NCBI GenBank assembly: GCA_963794385.1
Contig: CAWCDT010000010.1
Coordinates: 124,001-188,000 of the forward strand
DNA length: 64,000 bases
Direction: 5' to 3'
Origin: Gaiellasilicea sp963794385
GTDB lineage: Bacteria > Actinomycetota > Thermoleophilia > Gaiellales > Gaiellaceae
Shown here one piece after another: positions 21,841 through 31,141 of the stretch. Each line of letters starts with the position of its first letter. Position 1 is the stretch's first letter. The notes below the pieces were generated by a model that was not told the origin of the DNA, searched no databases, and saw only the letters and a list, made by a program, of their open reading frames with translations. The translations under genes and the position numbers were made by a program.

Positions 21841-21865
21841 TGGCACTCGGAAGCAGAGAGTGCCA
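21841..21865 (+). promoter_or_regulatory. CIRCE operator (HrcA binding site)
   Basis: TGGCACTC, nine bases, GAGTGCCA: an exact 8-bp inverted repeat matching the actinobacterial form of CIRCE, placed between the -10 element and groES. HrcA bound here represses chaperonin transcription until heat or misfolded protein titrates GroEL. Confidence 0.93.
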
Positions 21866-21899
21866 AGCCGTGTCACAAAGTCTGATAAGGGAGGCATAT

Positions 21900-22205
21900 A
21901 TGAACCTGCAGCCTCTTGGTGACCGCCTGATCGTGGAGGTGCTCGAGGAGGAGCAGACCACGACGAGCGGCATCGTGCTGCCCGACACCGCGAAGGAGAA
22001 GCCGCAGCGCGGCCGTGTCCTCGCCGTCGGTCCCGGCCCTCGTGACGAGGACGGGGAGTACATCAAGATGGACGTCGAGGAGGGTGACGAGGTCATCTTC
22101 TCCAAGTACGGCGGGACCGAGATCAAGCTCGGCGACGACGACGTGCTGATCCTGCGCGAGTCCGACATCCTGGCCAAGGTCGTCGGCGACCGCGCTGCGG
22201 TCTAA
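21900..22205 (+). CDS. groS: Co-chaperonin GroES
   Basis: 101 residues from ATG 21900 behind AAGGGAGG. Typical GroES: LQPLGDRLIVEVLEEE, the mobile loop TTTSGIVLPDTAKEKPQ and the C-terminal EIKLGDDDVLILRESDILAKV. It caps the GroEL folding chamber. An in-frame ATG 30 bases upstream lies between CIRCE and the ribosome site and is rejected. Confidence 0.97.
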   Translation: MNLQPLGDRLIVEVLEEEQTTTSGIVLPDTAKEKPQRGRVLAVGPGPRDEDGEYIKMDVEEGDEVIFSKYGGTEIKLGDDDVLILRESDILAKVVGDRAAV

Positions 22206-22243
22206 ACAAGCACAGCCTAGGAACGACAGGAGGAATCGAAGAG

Positions 22244-23872
22244 ATGGCTCACAAGGAGCTCAAGTTCAGCGAGGATGCGCGGCGCTCGCTCGAGCGCGGC
22301 GTCAACGTCCTCGCCGACGCAGTCAAGGTGACGCTCGGGCCGAAGGGCCGCTACGTCGTGCTCGACAAGAAGTTCGGCGCGCCGACGATCACCAACGACG
22401 GCGTCACCATCGCCCGCGAGATCGAAGTCGAGGACGTGTTCGAGAACCAGGGCGCGCAGCTCGTCCGCGAAGTCGCCACTGCGACGAACGACGTCGCCGG
22501 CGACGGCACGACGACTGCGACCGTGCTCGCGCAGGCGATCGTGCGTGAGGGCCTCAAGAACGTCGCCGCCGGCGCCAATCCGATGGGCCTCAAGCGGGGC
22601 ATCGAGAAGGCCGTCGAAGCTGTCGTCGAGGACCTGAAGGCGCAGTCGACCGAGATCTCGGGCAAGGAGGACATCGCCCGAGTCGCCACGATCTCGTCGC
22701 GCGAGCGCGAGATCGGCGATGTGATCGCCGACTCGATCGACAAGGTCGGCAAGGACGGCGTCGTGAACGTCGAGGAGGGCCAGACGTTCGGCCTCGAGCT
22801 CGAGTTCACGGAGGGGATGCAGTTCGACAAGGGCTACCTGTCGCCGTACATGATCACCGACGCCGAGCGCATGGAGGCCGTGCTCGACGACCCGTACATT
22901 CTGGTTGCGAACCAGAAGATCGCGGCCGTCAAGGACGTCCTGCCGGTGCTGGAGCAGGTGATCCAGGCCGGCCGCCCGCTGCTGATCGTGGCCGAGGACG
23001 TCGAGGGCGAGTCGCTCGCGACGATCGTGGTCAACAAGCTGCGCGGCACCTTCACCGCCGTCGCCGTCAAGGCGCCGGGCTTCGGCGACCGCCGCAAGCG
23101 CATGCTCGAGGACATCGCGATCCTCTCGGGCGCCGAGGTGATCACCGAGGAGATGGGTCTCAAGCTCGAGAACACGAAGCTCTCGCAGCTCGGCAAGGCC
23201 CGCAAGGTCGTCATCGACAAGGACTCGACGACGATCATCGACGGTGCCGGTGACGCGGAGGCGATCAAGGGCCGGATCAAGCAGCTGAAGTCGGAGATCG
23301 AGAACACCGACTCGGACTTCGACCGGGAGAAGCTGCAGGAGCGGCTCGCGAAGCTGGCCGGCGGCGTCGCCGTCGTCAAGGTCGGCGCCGCGACCGAGAC
23401 GGAGATGAAAGAGAAGAAGCACCGCGTCGAGGACGCGCTCCAGGCCACCCGTGCCGCCCTCGAGGAGGGCATCGTGCCGGGCGGCGGCGTCGCGCTCATG
23501 CACGCGATCGACAAGATCGACCTCGAGGCGTTCGAGGGCGACGAGAGAACCGGTGCGTCGATCATCCGCCGCGCGCTCGAGGAGCCGGTCCGCCAGCTCG
23601 CCTCGAACGCCGGCCTCGAGGGCTCGGTCGTCGTCAGCCAGGTGCGCGCCGCCAAGAAGGGGCAGGGCCTGAACGTCGAGACCGGCGAGCTCGAGGACCT
23701 GGTCAAGGCCGGGATCATCGACCCGACGATGGTGACGCGCTCGGCGCTGCAGAACGCGGCCTCGATCGCGAAGAACATCCTCACGACCGAGGCGATCGTC
23801 GCCGAGGCGCCCGAGAAGCAGCCGGCCGGGGCAGGTATGCCCGGCATGGGCGACATGGGCGGCATGATGTAA
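22244..23872 (+). CDS. groL: Chaperonin GroEL
   Basis: 542 residues behind AGGAGGAATC. Contains ATP-site motifs TLGPKGRYVVLDKKFG and NDVAGDGTTTATVLAQ, the apical domain and the Gly/Met tail ending GMGDMGGMM. Co-transcribed with groES (38 bp gap) under CIRCE control. The Met-rich tail rather than a His-rich one is consistent with the housekeeping chaperonin. Confidence 0.97.
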   Translation: MAHKELKFSEDARRSLERGVNVLADAVKVTLGPKGRYVVLDKKFGAPTITNDGVTIAREIEVEDVFENQGAQLVREVATATNDVAGDGTTTATVLAQAIVREGLKNVAAGANPMGLKRGIEKAVEAVVEDLKAQSTEISGKEDIARVATISSREREIGDVIADSIDKVGKDGVVNVEEGQTFGLELEFTEGMQFDKGYLSPYMITDAERMEAVLDDPYILVANQKIAAVKDVLPVLEQVIQAGRPLLIVAEDVEGESLATIVVNKLRGTFTAVAVKAPGFGDRRKRMLEDIAILSGAEVITEEMGLKLENTKLSQLGKARKVVIDKDSTTIIDGAGDAEAIKGRIKQLKSEIENTDSDFDREKLQERLAKLAGGVAVVKVGAATETEMKEKKHRVEDALQATRAALEEGIVPGGGVALMHAIDKIDLEAFEGDERTGASIIRRALEEPVRQLASNAGLEGSVVVSQVRAAKKGQGLNVETGELEDLVKAGIIDPTMVTRSALQNAASIAKNILTTEAIVAEAPEKQPAGAGMPGMGDMGGMM

Positions 23873-23899
23873 CGAGCCCACGGGCTCGCGCTTGACTTC

Positions 23900-23934
23900 G
23901 GAGGGCCGGCATCGCGCCGGCCCTCCGCTGTTTA
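23900..23934 (+). terminator. Intrinsic terminator of groES-groEL
   Basis: Perfect 11-bp stem GGAGGGCCGGC/GCCGGCCCTCC with loop ATCGC, followed by GCTGTTTA. It lies 28 bases after the groEL stop. Confidence 0.8.
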
Positions 23935-23942
23935 GAGGTTCC

Positions 23943-23980
23943 CCAACAAAAGAGGAAGACCCGGAGGGGGCCGGGTCTTC
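23943..23980 (-). terminator. Intrinsic terminator of the convergent molybdoenzyme gene
   Basis: 10-bp stem GAAGACCCGG/CCGGGTCTTC with a 6-base loop; on the minus strand it is followed by CTCTTTTGTTGG. Read that way it ends the transcript of the gene stopping at 24058. Confidence 0.7.
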
Positions 23981-24057
23981 GGGGGTGGAGCTTGGGGTAG
24001 TAGCCCAGGTATCGGGCCGCTTCCCCTTGTCACTTGTCACCCGTTCGGGTGAACCCC

Positions 24058-24669
24058 TCAGAAGCCGTAGCGCTCTTCCTTGAACGGGTCGGCGTCGTTG
24101 TGGTAGCCATAGCGCTCCCAGAAGCCCGGCTTGTCGGACGCCGAGAGCTCGATCCCGCGCAGCCACTTCGCGCTCTTCCAGAAGTACTTGCCCGGAATCA
24201 CGAGCCGGAGCGGCCAGCCGTGCTCGGGGGCGAGCGGCTCGCCGTTCGCGTGTGTCGCGAGGAGCGCGTGCTCGTCGCGCAGGAACGAGACCGGCACGTT
24301 CGCGGTGAAGCCCTGCTCGGAGTGGGCGATCGCGAAGCGCGCGCTCGGCTTCGGGCGCACGATCGCCTCGAGCTCGCGCCAGTGCACACCCGAGAAGGTC
24401 ATGTCGAACTTCGACCAGCGGGTGACGCAATGGATGTCCTGCGTGTGCTCGGTTTGCGGCAGCGCGTTCAGCTCGTCCCACGAGAGCGAGACCGGGCTCT
24501 CGACCTCGCCCGAGACCTCGAGTGTCCAGGTGGCGAGATCGGTCTCGGGGATCGAGCCTGCATGCAGGACGGGCCACTTCTCCGTCAGATACTGGCCGGG
24601 CGGCAGGCGGGCCGGGTCGTACCCGGCCTCGATGACCTTCTTCTCCGCCTTCGACCGGAACACCGTCAC
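24058..24669 (-). CDS. Sulfite-oxidase-like molybdopterin oxidoreductase
   Basis: 203 residues from GTG 24669. A single sulfite-oxidase-type molybdopterin domain: the Mo-ligand Cys lies in DIHCVTRWSKFD, followed by HSEQGFTANV, HGWPLRLVIPGKYFWKSAKW. The length matches small YuiH-type proteins, which lack heme and dimerisation domains. No signal peptide is visible, so it is probably cytoplasmic. The start is only 16 bp from the divergent ygfZ start. Confidence 0.85.
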   Translation of the reverse strand: MTVFRSKAEKKVIEAGYDPARLPPGQYLTEKWPVLHAGSIPETDLATWTLEVSGEVESPVSLSWDELNALPQTEHTQDIHCVTRWSKFDMTFSGVHWRELEAIVRPKPSARFAIAHSEQGFTANVPVSFLRDEHALLATHANGEPLAPEHGWPLRLVIPGKYFWKSAKWLRGIELSASDKPGFWERYGYHNDADPFKEERYGF

Positions 24670-24685
24670 TACAGTAATCGGAGAG

Positions 24686-25447
24686 ATGCGCGCTGCGTTC
24701 CGCCCACGGTCGTACGTTCGGGTCGCCGGCCCCGGTGCCGAGGAGTACCTGAACCGGATGGTCTCGAACGACGTCGCCGCGCTGGGGCCGGGCGAGTCGT
24801 GCGAAGCGCTCTTGCTGACGCCGAAGGCGCGGGTGATCGCGCCGCTCGTTGTCCTGCGCCGCGGGCACGAGGACTTCCTGCTCCTGACCGAGCCGGAGCT
24901 CGGCGAGCGTGTCCGCGACGAGCTCGTCCGGTCGCGCTTCGCCTCGCGAGCGGAGATCGAGCTCGAGGAGCACACGTCGCACGTCGTCTTCGGCGGAGAG
25001 GGCGTCCCGACGAGCGACTACGGCGAGCCGGCCGCCGAGCTCCTCGACGCGGACGTCGACGTCACGGTCTCGTCGGACGAGCTCGAGCTGCTTCGAATCC
25101 GGGCGGGGACGCCGGCGTGGGGCAAGGAGATCGACGACCGCGTGCTGCCGGCGGAGGCGGGGCTCACCGAGCGGGCCGTCAGCTTCACGAAGGGCTGCTA
25201 TCCGGGCCAGGAGCCGATCGCGCGGCTCCACTACCGCGGCCACGCGAACCGCGGCCTGCGCGTGCTGACGCTGGATCAGCTCCCCGAGCCCGAGACGGAG
25301 ATCGTCTACGAGGGCAAGCTCGTCGGCCGGATCACGAGCGCTGCGTCAGCCGGGGACGGCGCCGTCGCGCTGGGCTACGTGCGCCGCGAGGTGCCTGCAG
25401 ACGCTGAGCTCGCCGTCGGCCGCTCCACCGCCGCGCCGCTACACTGA
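24686..25447 (+). CDS. ygfZ: Folate-binding YgfZ/Caf17-like protein
   Basis: 253 residues from ATG 24686 behind GGAG. GcvT-like fold with the YgfZ signature KGCYPGQEPIARLHYRG near residue 170 (the Cys is the conserved one). YgfZ helps assemble or repair iron-sulfur enzymes with tetrahydrofolate. The divergent partner gene is a molybdoenzyme. The end of the gene is 11 bp from the tRNA gene. Confidence 0.9.
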   Translation: MRAAFRPRSYVRVAGPGAEEYLNRMVSNDVAALGPGESCEALLLTPKARVIAPLVVLRRGHEDFLLLTEPELGERVRDELVRSRFASRAEIELEEHTSHVVFGGEGVPTSDYGEPAAELLDADVDVTVSSDELELLRIRAGTPAWGKEIDDRVLPAEAGLTERAVSFTKGCYPGQEPIARLHYRGHANRGLRVLTLDQLPEPETEIVYEGKLVGRITSAASAGDGAVALGYVRREVPADAELAVGRSTAAPLH

Positions 25448-25458
25448 CCGAACCCCAG

Positions 25459-25531
25459 GCGCCCGTAGCTCAGGGGATAGAGCGCTGCCCTGCGGAGGCA
25501 GAGGTCGCAAGTTCGAATCTTGCCGGGCGCA
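25459..25531 (+). tRNA. tRNA-Arg, anticodon GCG
   Basis: 73-base cloverleaf: acceptor GCGCCCG/CGGGCGC, D stem GCUC/GAGC, anticodon stem CUGCC/GGCAG with loop CUGCGGA (anticodon GCG at 25492-25494), T arm GCAAG-UUCGAAU-CUUGC, discriminator A, no encoded CCA. The body is nearly that of bacterial tRNA-Arg(CCG); only the wobble base is G. It would read CGC and CGU without inosine. Confidence 0.93.
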
Positions 25532-25585
25532 TACGCGACGCTCGCATGCGTCAGTTTTGCGGGAGACTGCCCGAAGGCGGCATGC

Positions 25586-25891
25586 CTAGTGCTGCGGCTC
25601 GTCGGGGATGTGTACGAGGTCGAGGAGGGCCCGGATTTCGATGTCCTCCTGCGCCGGGTGGCGCATGTGCCGGTGCTCGTTGATGCGGTAGCTGTTGCGG
25701 CGACCGTGGCGCTTGCGCTCGACGTATCCCGCCTCGACGAGGTCGGCGAGGATGCGTTGCGCGGCTCGCTCGGTGATCCCGACCTGCTCGGCAACGTCTC
25801 GAAGCCTGGCGTCTGGGGCGCGGGCGATGGAGAGGAGCACCTGCGTGTGGTTGGTGAGGAAGCGCCAGGGCTGCGCGTCAGGGCTTGACAT
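25586..25891 (-). CDS. Winged helix-turn-helix regulator
   Basis: 101 residues. Residues ~12-75 form an ArsR/MarR-like winged helix: TNHTQVLLSIARAPDARLRDVAEQVGITERAAQRILADL (parts: RLRDVAEQVGIT, ERAAQRILADL) and the wing VERKRHGRRNSYRIN. No metal or ligand site is obvious. The start faces the 25993 gene across a 101-bp AT-rich region with several TA-rich hexamers, the likely operator/promoter zone. Confidence 0.75.
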   Translation of the reverse strand: MSSPDAQPWRFLTNHTQVLLSIARAPDARLRDVAEQVGITERAAQRILADLVEAGYVERKRHGRRNSYRINEHRHMRHPAQEDIEIRALLDLVHIPDEPQH

Positions 25892-25992
25892 AGCCGCTAT
25901 AGATGTCGTATTTTATCTGTCGTGACTTTTCTGATGTGATTCGAGTATCGCGGAAGCGTTGTCGTACGTTAGCAGTGCGAGAGGAGGGAGCG

Positions 25993-26244
25993 ATGGCGGA
26001 GCCGCTGCGGATCAGGTTTGACGAGGAACGCCACGCGGTGGCCCTTGCGGACGAGCTCGCAGGGCTGGCGCCAATCGAGGTCAGCCGCGACAGTCATGCG
26101 TGGGAAGTCTCGATCGACGACCTTCAGACCAAAGGTTTTCTCGTCAGCACGCTCGACGCGGTCCGTCGTACCCTGAGCGGTCAGCCGTCGGCCACTGCGG
26201 AGGTCGTCCTCGACGGGGACACGTACCAGATGCGCGGGGAATAA
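25993..26244 (+). CDS. Small conserved-looking hypothetical protein
   Basis: 83 residues from ATG 25993 behind GAGGAGGGAG; the ORF is open upstream but without a ribosome site. Alternating beta/alpha character (LRIRFDEERHAVALADELAGL, AEVVLDGDTYQM). I do not recognise a family. It is divergently paired with the winged-helix gene, which may control it. Confidence 0.55.
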   Translation: MAEPLRIRFDEERHAVALADELAGLAPIEVSRDSHAWEVSIDDLQTKGFLVSTLDAVRRTLSGQPSATAEVVLDGDTYQMRGE

Positions 26245-26319
26245 GCCTGACTTCTTGCCGCCGCGGAACTTGACGCGGCCGTAGACGAACGCCTCCGTCG
26301 TGCGGGGGAGGTCGATCGC
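26245..26319 (-). pseudogene. Possible remnant of an MmcQ/YjbR-like gene
   Basis: On the minus strand, 25 codons read AIDLPRTTEAFVYGRVKF then RGGKKSG, resembling the start of actinobacterial MmcQ/YjbR-type proteins (TxEAxVxGRVKFRVG). No start codon in frame and no continuation are present. A decayed fragment is the simplest reading; chance is not excluded. Confidence 0.3.
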
Positions 26320-26373
26320 TCATACGCTCTTCCGCGTGCGTCGATTCGGGGCGCGACGGGAAGTGAGACGGTG

Positions 26374-29300
26374 ATGGAGACGACGGCGCGCACCACCGTC
26401 CACGAGCTCGGGCTCGTGGCGGCCGGGCCGGACGGCGCTTGCCGCGACGTGCGCGTCGAGTACGTGGCCGATGCGCCCGCGCGCGAGCTGCTGGACGCGC
26501 TCGCGGACGAGCTGGGGCTCGACGGTGAACCCGCCGCCCGGCGCGCCGGCGAGGAGCTGCCGGCGGAGGCGCCGGCGGCCGAGCTCGCTCTTCGGCACGG
26601 CGACGAGATCAGGTTCGGCGACGACACGCCGGCGCCGCCGACGATACCGGCGGTTGCGGAGCTGGTCGTGACCGGCGGGCCGCAGGCCGGCCGCCGGGTG
26701 CCGCTACCTCCGGGCGTCCACCGCGTCGGCCGCGAAGCGTCGATCGCGATCGAGGATCCGTCGCTCTCTGCGCAGCATCTGGTGCTCACGATCGGGGCCG
26801 ACGGCTCGGCCACGGTCGCGGACGCGGGCTCCCGCAACGGCACGCTCGTCGAAGGCGTCACCCTTCCCGCATCCGAGGAGCGGGAGCTCCATGCGGGCGA
26901 GCACGTCCAGGCGGGCCGGACGCTGCTAGCCGTCGAGCGGCCGGAGGGCGAGGTGCCCGACGCGCCGTCAGACCGCTCGGGCAGGGTCCCGTTCAACCGT
27001 CCGCCGCGCGTCCAGCGGCCGCTCGAGGCCACGACCCGGCCGTTTCCCGCCCCGCCCGGCGATCCGCAGCGATCGCGGCTCCCACTCGGTGCGTCGCTGA
27101 TCCCGCTGGCGCTCGGGATCGTGCTCTACGCGGTCACGAAGCTGCCGACGATGCTCCTCTTCTCGCTCCTCTCTCCGGTGATGGCGCTTTCCACGTACAT
27201 CGAGGACCGGCGCAGCGGGCGGAAGGGCTTCGAGAAGCACACCGCGGGAGTACCGCGCGCCGGCTCGGGGCCCTGCGCGACGAGCTCGAGGCCGAGCGGC
27301 GCGACGAGGTCGGCCGGCGGCGACGAGCGGCGCCGTCCGCCGCCGGAGCTGCTGCGGCGGGCGCGCACGGCTCGAGCCGGCGCTCTGGGAGCGGCGGCCG
27401 GACGACCAGGACTTCCTCGAGCTGCGGGTCGGGAGCGCCGACCTCGCCGTCGCTCCTGACGGTGCGGCTCGACCCCGGCGGCAGCGAGGCGCTGCGGGCG
27501 CGAGGTGGAGGAGCTGGCCGACTGGTACGCGACGGTGCCCGTCGGTTCCGGTGACCGCTGCCGCTCGCCGAGCTCGGCGGTCGTCGGGCTCTGCGGCCCG
27601 CGCGAGCGGGTCGAGGCGCTCGCGCCGCTGGCTCGTCGCGCAGGCGGCCGTCGCTCCACTCGCCCGCGCGAGCTGGCGATCGCCGCCGCGGTCGCGCCGG
27701 GCCGGCTCGAGGACTGGGACTGGCTGAAGTGGCTGCCGCACGCCGACGCCGGAGCCGGCGGCCCGCTCGCGCTCCGCCTCGCCGTCGGAGCCGGCAGGGC
27801 GCGCGGACGCTGCTCGAGGAAGTCGGCGCGGCTGGTCGCGGCACGGCAGCGCGGACGCCGGAGAGCTCCTACGGCGGCGCCGCGCGCGCGCGGCCGGCCG
27901 CACGTCCTGCTGCTGCTCGACGAGGAGCGTCGCGCCCGAGCGGGCGCTCGTCGCGCGAGGTGCTGGCCGAGCGGCGGCGAGCACGGCGTCTCCGTGCTCT
28001 GGCTCGGCCGCGAGCGGCGCGACCTGCCGGGCGAGTGCGCCGGCGATCGTCGAGCTCGAGCACGGACTCGGCGCGGCTGGCCGTGCACGGACGCGCGCGC
28101 CGGGCCGAGACGTCGGCGACGTCTCCGCCGACGGTCTCGACGTCGAGCTCGCGCGCGGAGCTCGCCCTCGCGCTCGCGCCGCGTCCGCGACACCGGCGCC
28201 GCGCGCGGCGGACGGGGTCCCGGACCGCATCGGGCTGCTCGACCTGCTCGAGCGCCGAGGAGCGTCGACGCCGGCGTGGGTCGCGGCGCGCTGGGCGGCA
28301 GGCGGCGACGGGCTCGGCGCCGTCGTCGGCGCGGCGGCCGGCGGGCCGTTCTCGCGTCGACCTGCGCGCGCGACGGCCCGCACGGCGCTCGTCGCCGGGC
28401 ACGACGGGCGCCGGGCAAGAGCGAGCTGCTGCAGACGCTGATCGCCTCGCTGGCGCGTCTCGCACCCGCCCGACCGGCTCACGTTCCTGCTCGTCGACTA
28501 CAAGGGCGGCGCCGCGTTCAAGGACTGCGTCGCGCCTGCCGCACACGGTCGGGCTCGTCACCGACCTCGACGGGCACCTCGACGCAGCGCGCGCTCGCCT
28601 CGCTGAACGCGGAGCTGCAGCGGCGCGAGCGGATCCTCCGCGACGCGGGCGCAAAGGACCTCGCCGACATGGAGCGCGCGCGACGCCGACGGCCGCGCCG
28701 CCGAGCCTCGCTGATCGTGATCGACGAGTTCGCGACGCTCGCCAAGGAGGTGCCGGAGTTCGTCGAGGGCGTCGTCGACGTCGCGCAGCGCGGCCGCAGC
28801 CTCGGCGTCCACCTGCTGCTCGCGACGCAGCGGCCCGGGCGGCGTCGTCAGCGAGAACATCCGCGCCAACACGAACCTGCGGGTCGCGCTGCGCGTGAAC
28901 GAGGCGGCCGAGAGTCGACCGACGTGATCGGCGTGCCCGACGCGGCGCGGATCCCGCGCGGCCGGCCCGGGCGCGCCTACGCGCGCACCGGCCACGGCGA
29001 GCTCGCGGAGCTGCAGACGGCGTACGTCGGCGGCGGCCGGCCGGACGGCGATCGAGCGCGGCGGTCGTCGTCGCGGCCGTTCCGGTTCGGCAGCGCGCGC
29101 GCCGAGTCGCCGGCGCGGCGCAGGACGACGCCGAGACCGACCTCGCGCGCGCTCGTCGATGCGTGCGCGGCCGCGGCGCGGGCGGCCGGCGATCGAGCCG
29201 CCGCCGTCGCCGTGGCTGCCGCCGCTCGACGCCGATGCTCCCGCTCGACGCGCTCCCGGAGCCGGAGACGCGACGTCGAGTCGCCGTGCGTCGGCCTCGC

Positions 29301-30754
29301 TCGACGAGCCGCAGCAGCCAGCGGCAGCGCCCGCTCGACGCTCGACCTCGAGCAGGAGGGCAGCGTCCTCGTCTACGGGACGAGCGGCGCGCGGCAAGAC
29401 GGCGTTCCTGCGCACGCTCGCGCTCGCGCTCGCGGAGCGGTCGTCGCCGGACGAGCTCCACGTCTACGGGCTCGACTTCGCGACCCGCGGGCTGGCGCCG
29501 CTCGAGGCGCTCCCGCACATGCGGCGCGGTCATCGGCGGCGAGGACGAGGAGCGCACCGAGCGGCTCTTCTCGCTGCTCCGCAAGACGCTCGAGCGCCGC
29601 AAGCTGCTGCTCGCGCAGGCGCGGCGTCTTCACGCTCTCCGACTACCGCCGCCTGCCGGCCGCGCGAGCCGTTGCCGCGCATCCTCGTGCTGCTCGACGG
29701 CTACGCGGGCTTCGCCGCCGCCTTCGAGCGCGTGAACCTCGGCGAGCTCGTCGACGCGCTGCCGCGGCTCGTCGGCCGAGGGCCGCCCGCTCGGCGTGCA
29801 CTTCGCGATCACGGCCGACCGCCGCGGCGCGGTGCCGAACGCGCTGGCCGGGCATCGTCCCGGCGAAGGTCGTGCTGCGGATGGCGGACGAGGACGAGTT
29901 CGCCGCGCTCGGCGTGCCGCCGAAGGCCGTGCGCGGCGCGCAGCTCCCGCCGGGCCGCGGCTTCCTGCCCGGCGGGCACCGAGCTCCAGGTCGCCTGGCA
30001 CGGCGACCTCGCCGCGAGCGCAGGCGCCGCGCTCGCCGAAGCGGCTACGCGAACGGCGAGCCGGTGCAGGCGATCGAGCCGCTCGCCGACGCACGTCGCG
30101 CCGCGCCTCGCTGCCGGGCCCGACCGCGCCGTGGACGGCCGTGATCGGTCTCGGCGACGCCGAGCTCGAGCCGGTCGACGGTCGACCTCGCCGACCGCCA
30201 CTTCCTCGTCACCGGCCCGTACCGAAGCGGGCGCTCGACCGCGCTGCGCGACGCTCGTCGAGTCGCTCCGCGGCGTCGACGCCCGGACCTCGAGCTGCAC
30301 CTGCTCGCGCCGCGGCGCACGTCCGTTGACGGAGCTGGACGGCTGGACGACGGTCGCGCAGGGCGTCGAGCGCTGCGAGGAGGCGGCGCTGCGGCTCGGC
30401 GAGCTCGCGGCCGGGACGCCGGCCGGGCCGGTCGCTCGTCGTGATCGACGACGGGGACGAGCTGGCGGAGGCGCTCGGGGCGGCGCCGCTCGAGACCGTC
30501 GTGCGCCGCGGGCGCGACCTGCACGCTCCGCGTGGTCGCCGCCGCCGAGCGCCAGGCCGCGCAGCGTGCGTTCGGCGGCTGGCTCCGCGAGCTGCGCAAG
30601 GACGCAGCACGGGCTGCTGCTCGCCCCGGACCTCGACGTGGACGGCGACATCCTCGGCACGCGCCTGCCGCGCCGCTCGAGCCCGGTCTTCCCGCCCGGA
30701 CGCGGCTATCTCGTCGAGCGCGGCACGGTCGAGCTCGTGCAGGTCGCCGAGTAA
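26374..30754 (+). pseudogene. essC: EssC/EccC-like type VII secretion ATPase with FHA domain (many single-base frame breaks)
   Basis: The span fits a protein of about 1,450 residues, the usual EssC size. Order: N-terminal beta domain, FHA domain (~115-185; VGREAS, SAQH, SRNGT), two membrane helices (~230-275; LIPLALGIVLYAV, LLFSLLSPVMALS), then three FtsK/SpoIIIE-type ATPase modules: Walker A GTTGAGKSE at ~28.4 kb with Walker B SLIVIDEFATLA at ~28.7 kb, GTSGAGKT at ~29.4 kb, and a degenerate GPYRSGRST at ~30.2 kb. Past base 27240 the frame breaks about every 60-100 bases, each break I resolved being one extra G or C. The 5' 870 bases are clean. I think the gene is real and the sequence poor. 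It would power export of the WXG100 proteins encoded opposite. Confidence 0.8.
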
Positions 30755-30760
30755 CGAGGC

Positions 30761-31141
30761 TCAGCAGCCGGGGTAGCCCGCCTCGCGAACCTCCTCGCTC
30801 GCGGCGGCCAGGCGGGCCCGGACGTCGTTCGAGAACGCGGCGTTGCCTCGGTACTCGTCGAAGCGGGCTCTCGTCCGGGGCGGGAGCTCGCGGTAGGGGA
30901 CCATCCGGCCCTGCGCGTCGAAGAGGCGGGTCCGGTCGGCCGGGGTGAAGAACTCCTCGAGCACTCGTCCTGGGTTCCGAGCTCGCCGCGGTCGATAGGC
31001 ATCGGCCAGCACGGCGGCCTGGGCCGCGTTCTCCGCTTCCGTCCTGCAGGCTGCGAGCGCCTCGTCGTTGTCGTCGCCGCCGCAGCCGCCGAGGGCGAGG
31101 GTCGCGGCGGCGAGGAGCGCCGCGCCTGTGCCGGCTCTCAC
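30761..31141 (-). CDS. Small lipoprotein of the type VII island
   Basis: 126 residues from GTG 31141: short charged start, hydrophobic stretch and lipobox LALGGC, so it is lipidated and outside the membrane. The rest contains RLFDAQGRMVPYRELPPRTRARFDEYR, which resembles the C-terminal part of the preceding large protein (GLVEDGRLVPYNELDGIARGRFEEW; compared in parts). In the given sequence it is fused in frame to that protein, but GTGA overlap geometry at 31138-31141 suggests that one upstream insertion hides the stop. Confidence 0.6.
   Translation of the reverse strand: MRAGTGAALLAAATLALGGCGGDDNDEALAACRTEAENAAQAAVLADAYRPRRARNPGRVLEEFFTPADRTRLFDAQGRMVPYRELPPRTRARFDEYRGNAAFSNDVRARLAAASEEVREAGYPGC

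Noticed and set aside
21870..21899. Upstream ATG of groES at 21870
   Set aside because: It lies right after CIRCE without a ribosome site, whereas AAGGGAGG precedes the ATG at 21900 and the GroES family begins there.
22217..25243. 1,008-codon minus-strand ORF opposite groEL and ygfZ
   Set aside because: It mirrors groEL and YgfZ codon periodicity in GC-rich DNA; the translation is low-complexity Arg/Asp/Leu and only its end in another frame holds the real molybdoenzyme.
26374..30754. Programmed frameshifting in the EssC-like gene
   Set aside because: The breaks are too many, all single G/C insertions without slippery sites, and fit sequencing error.
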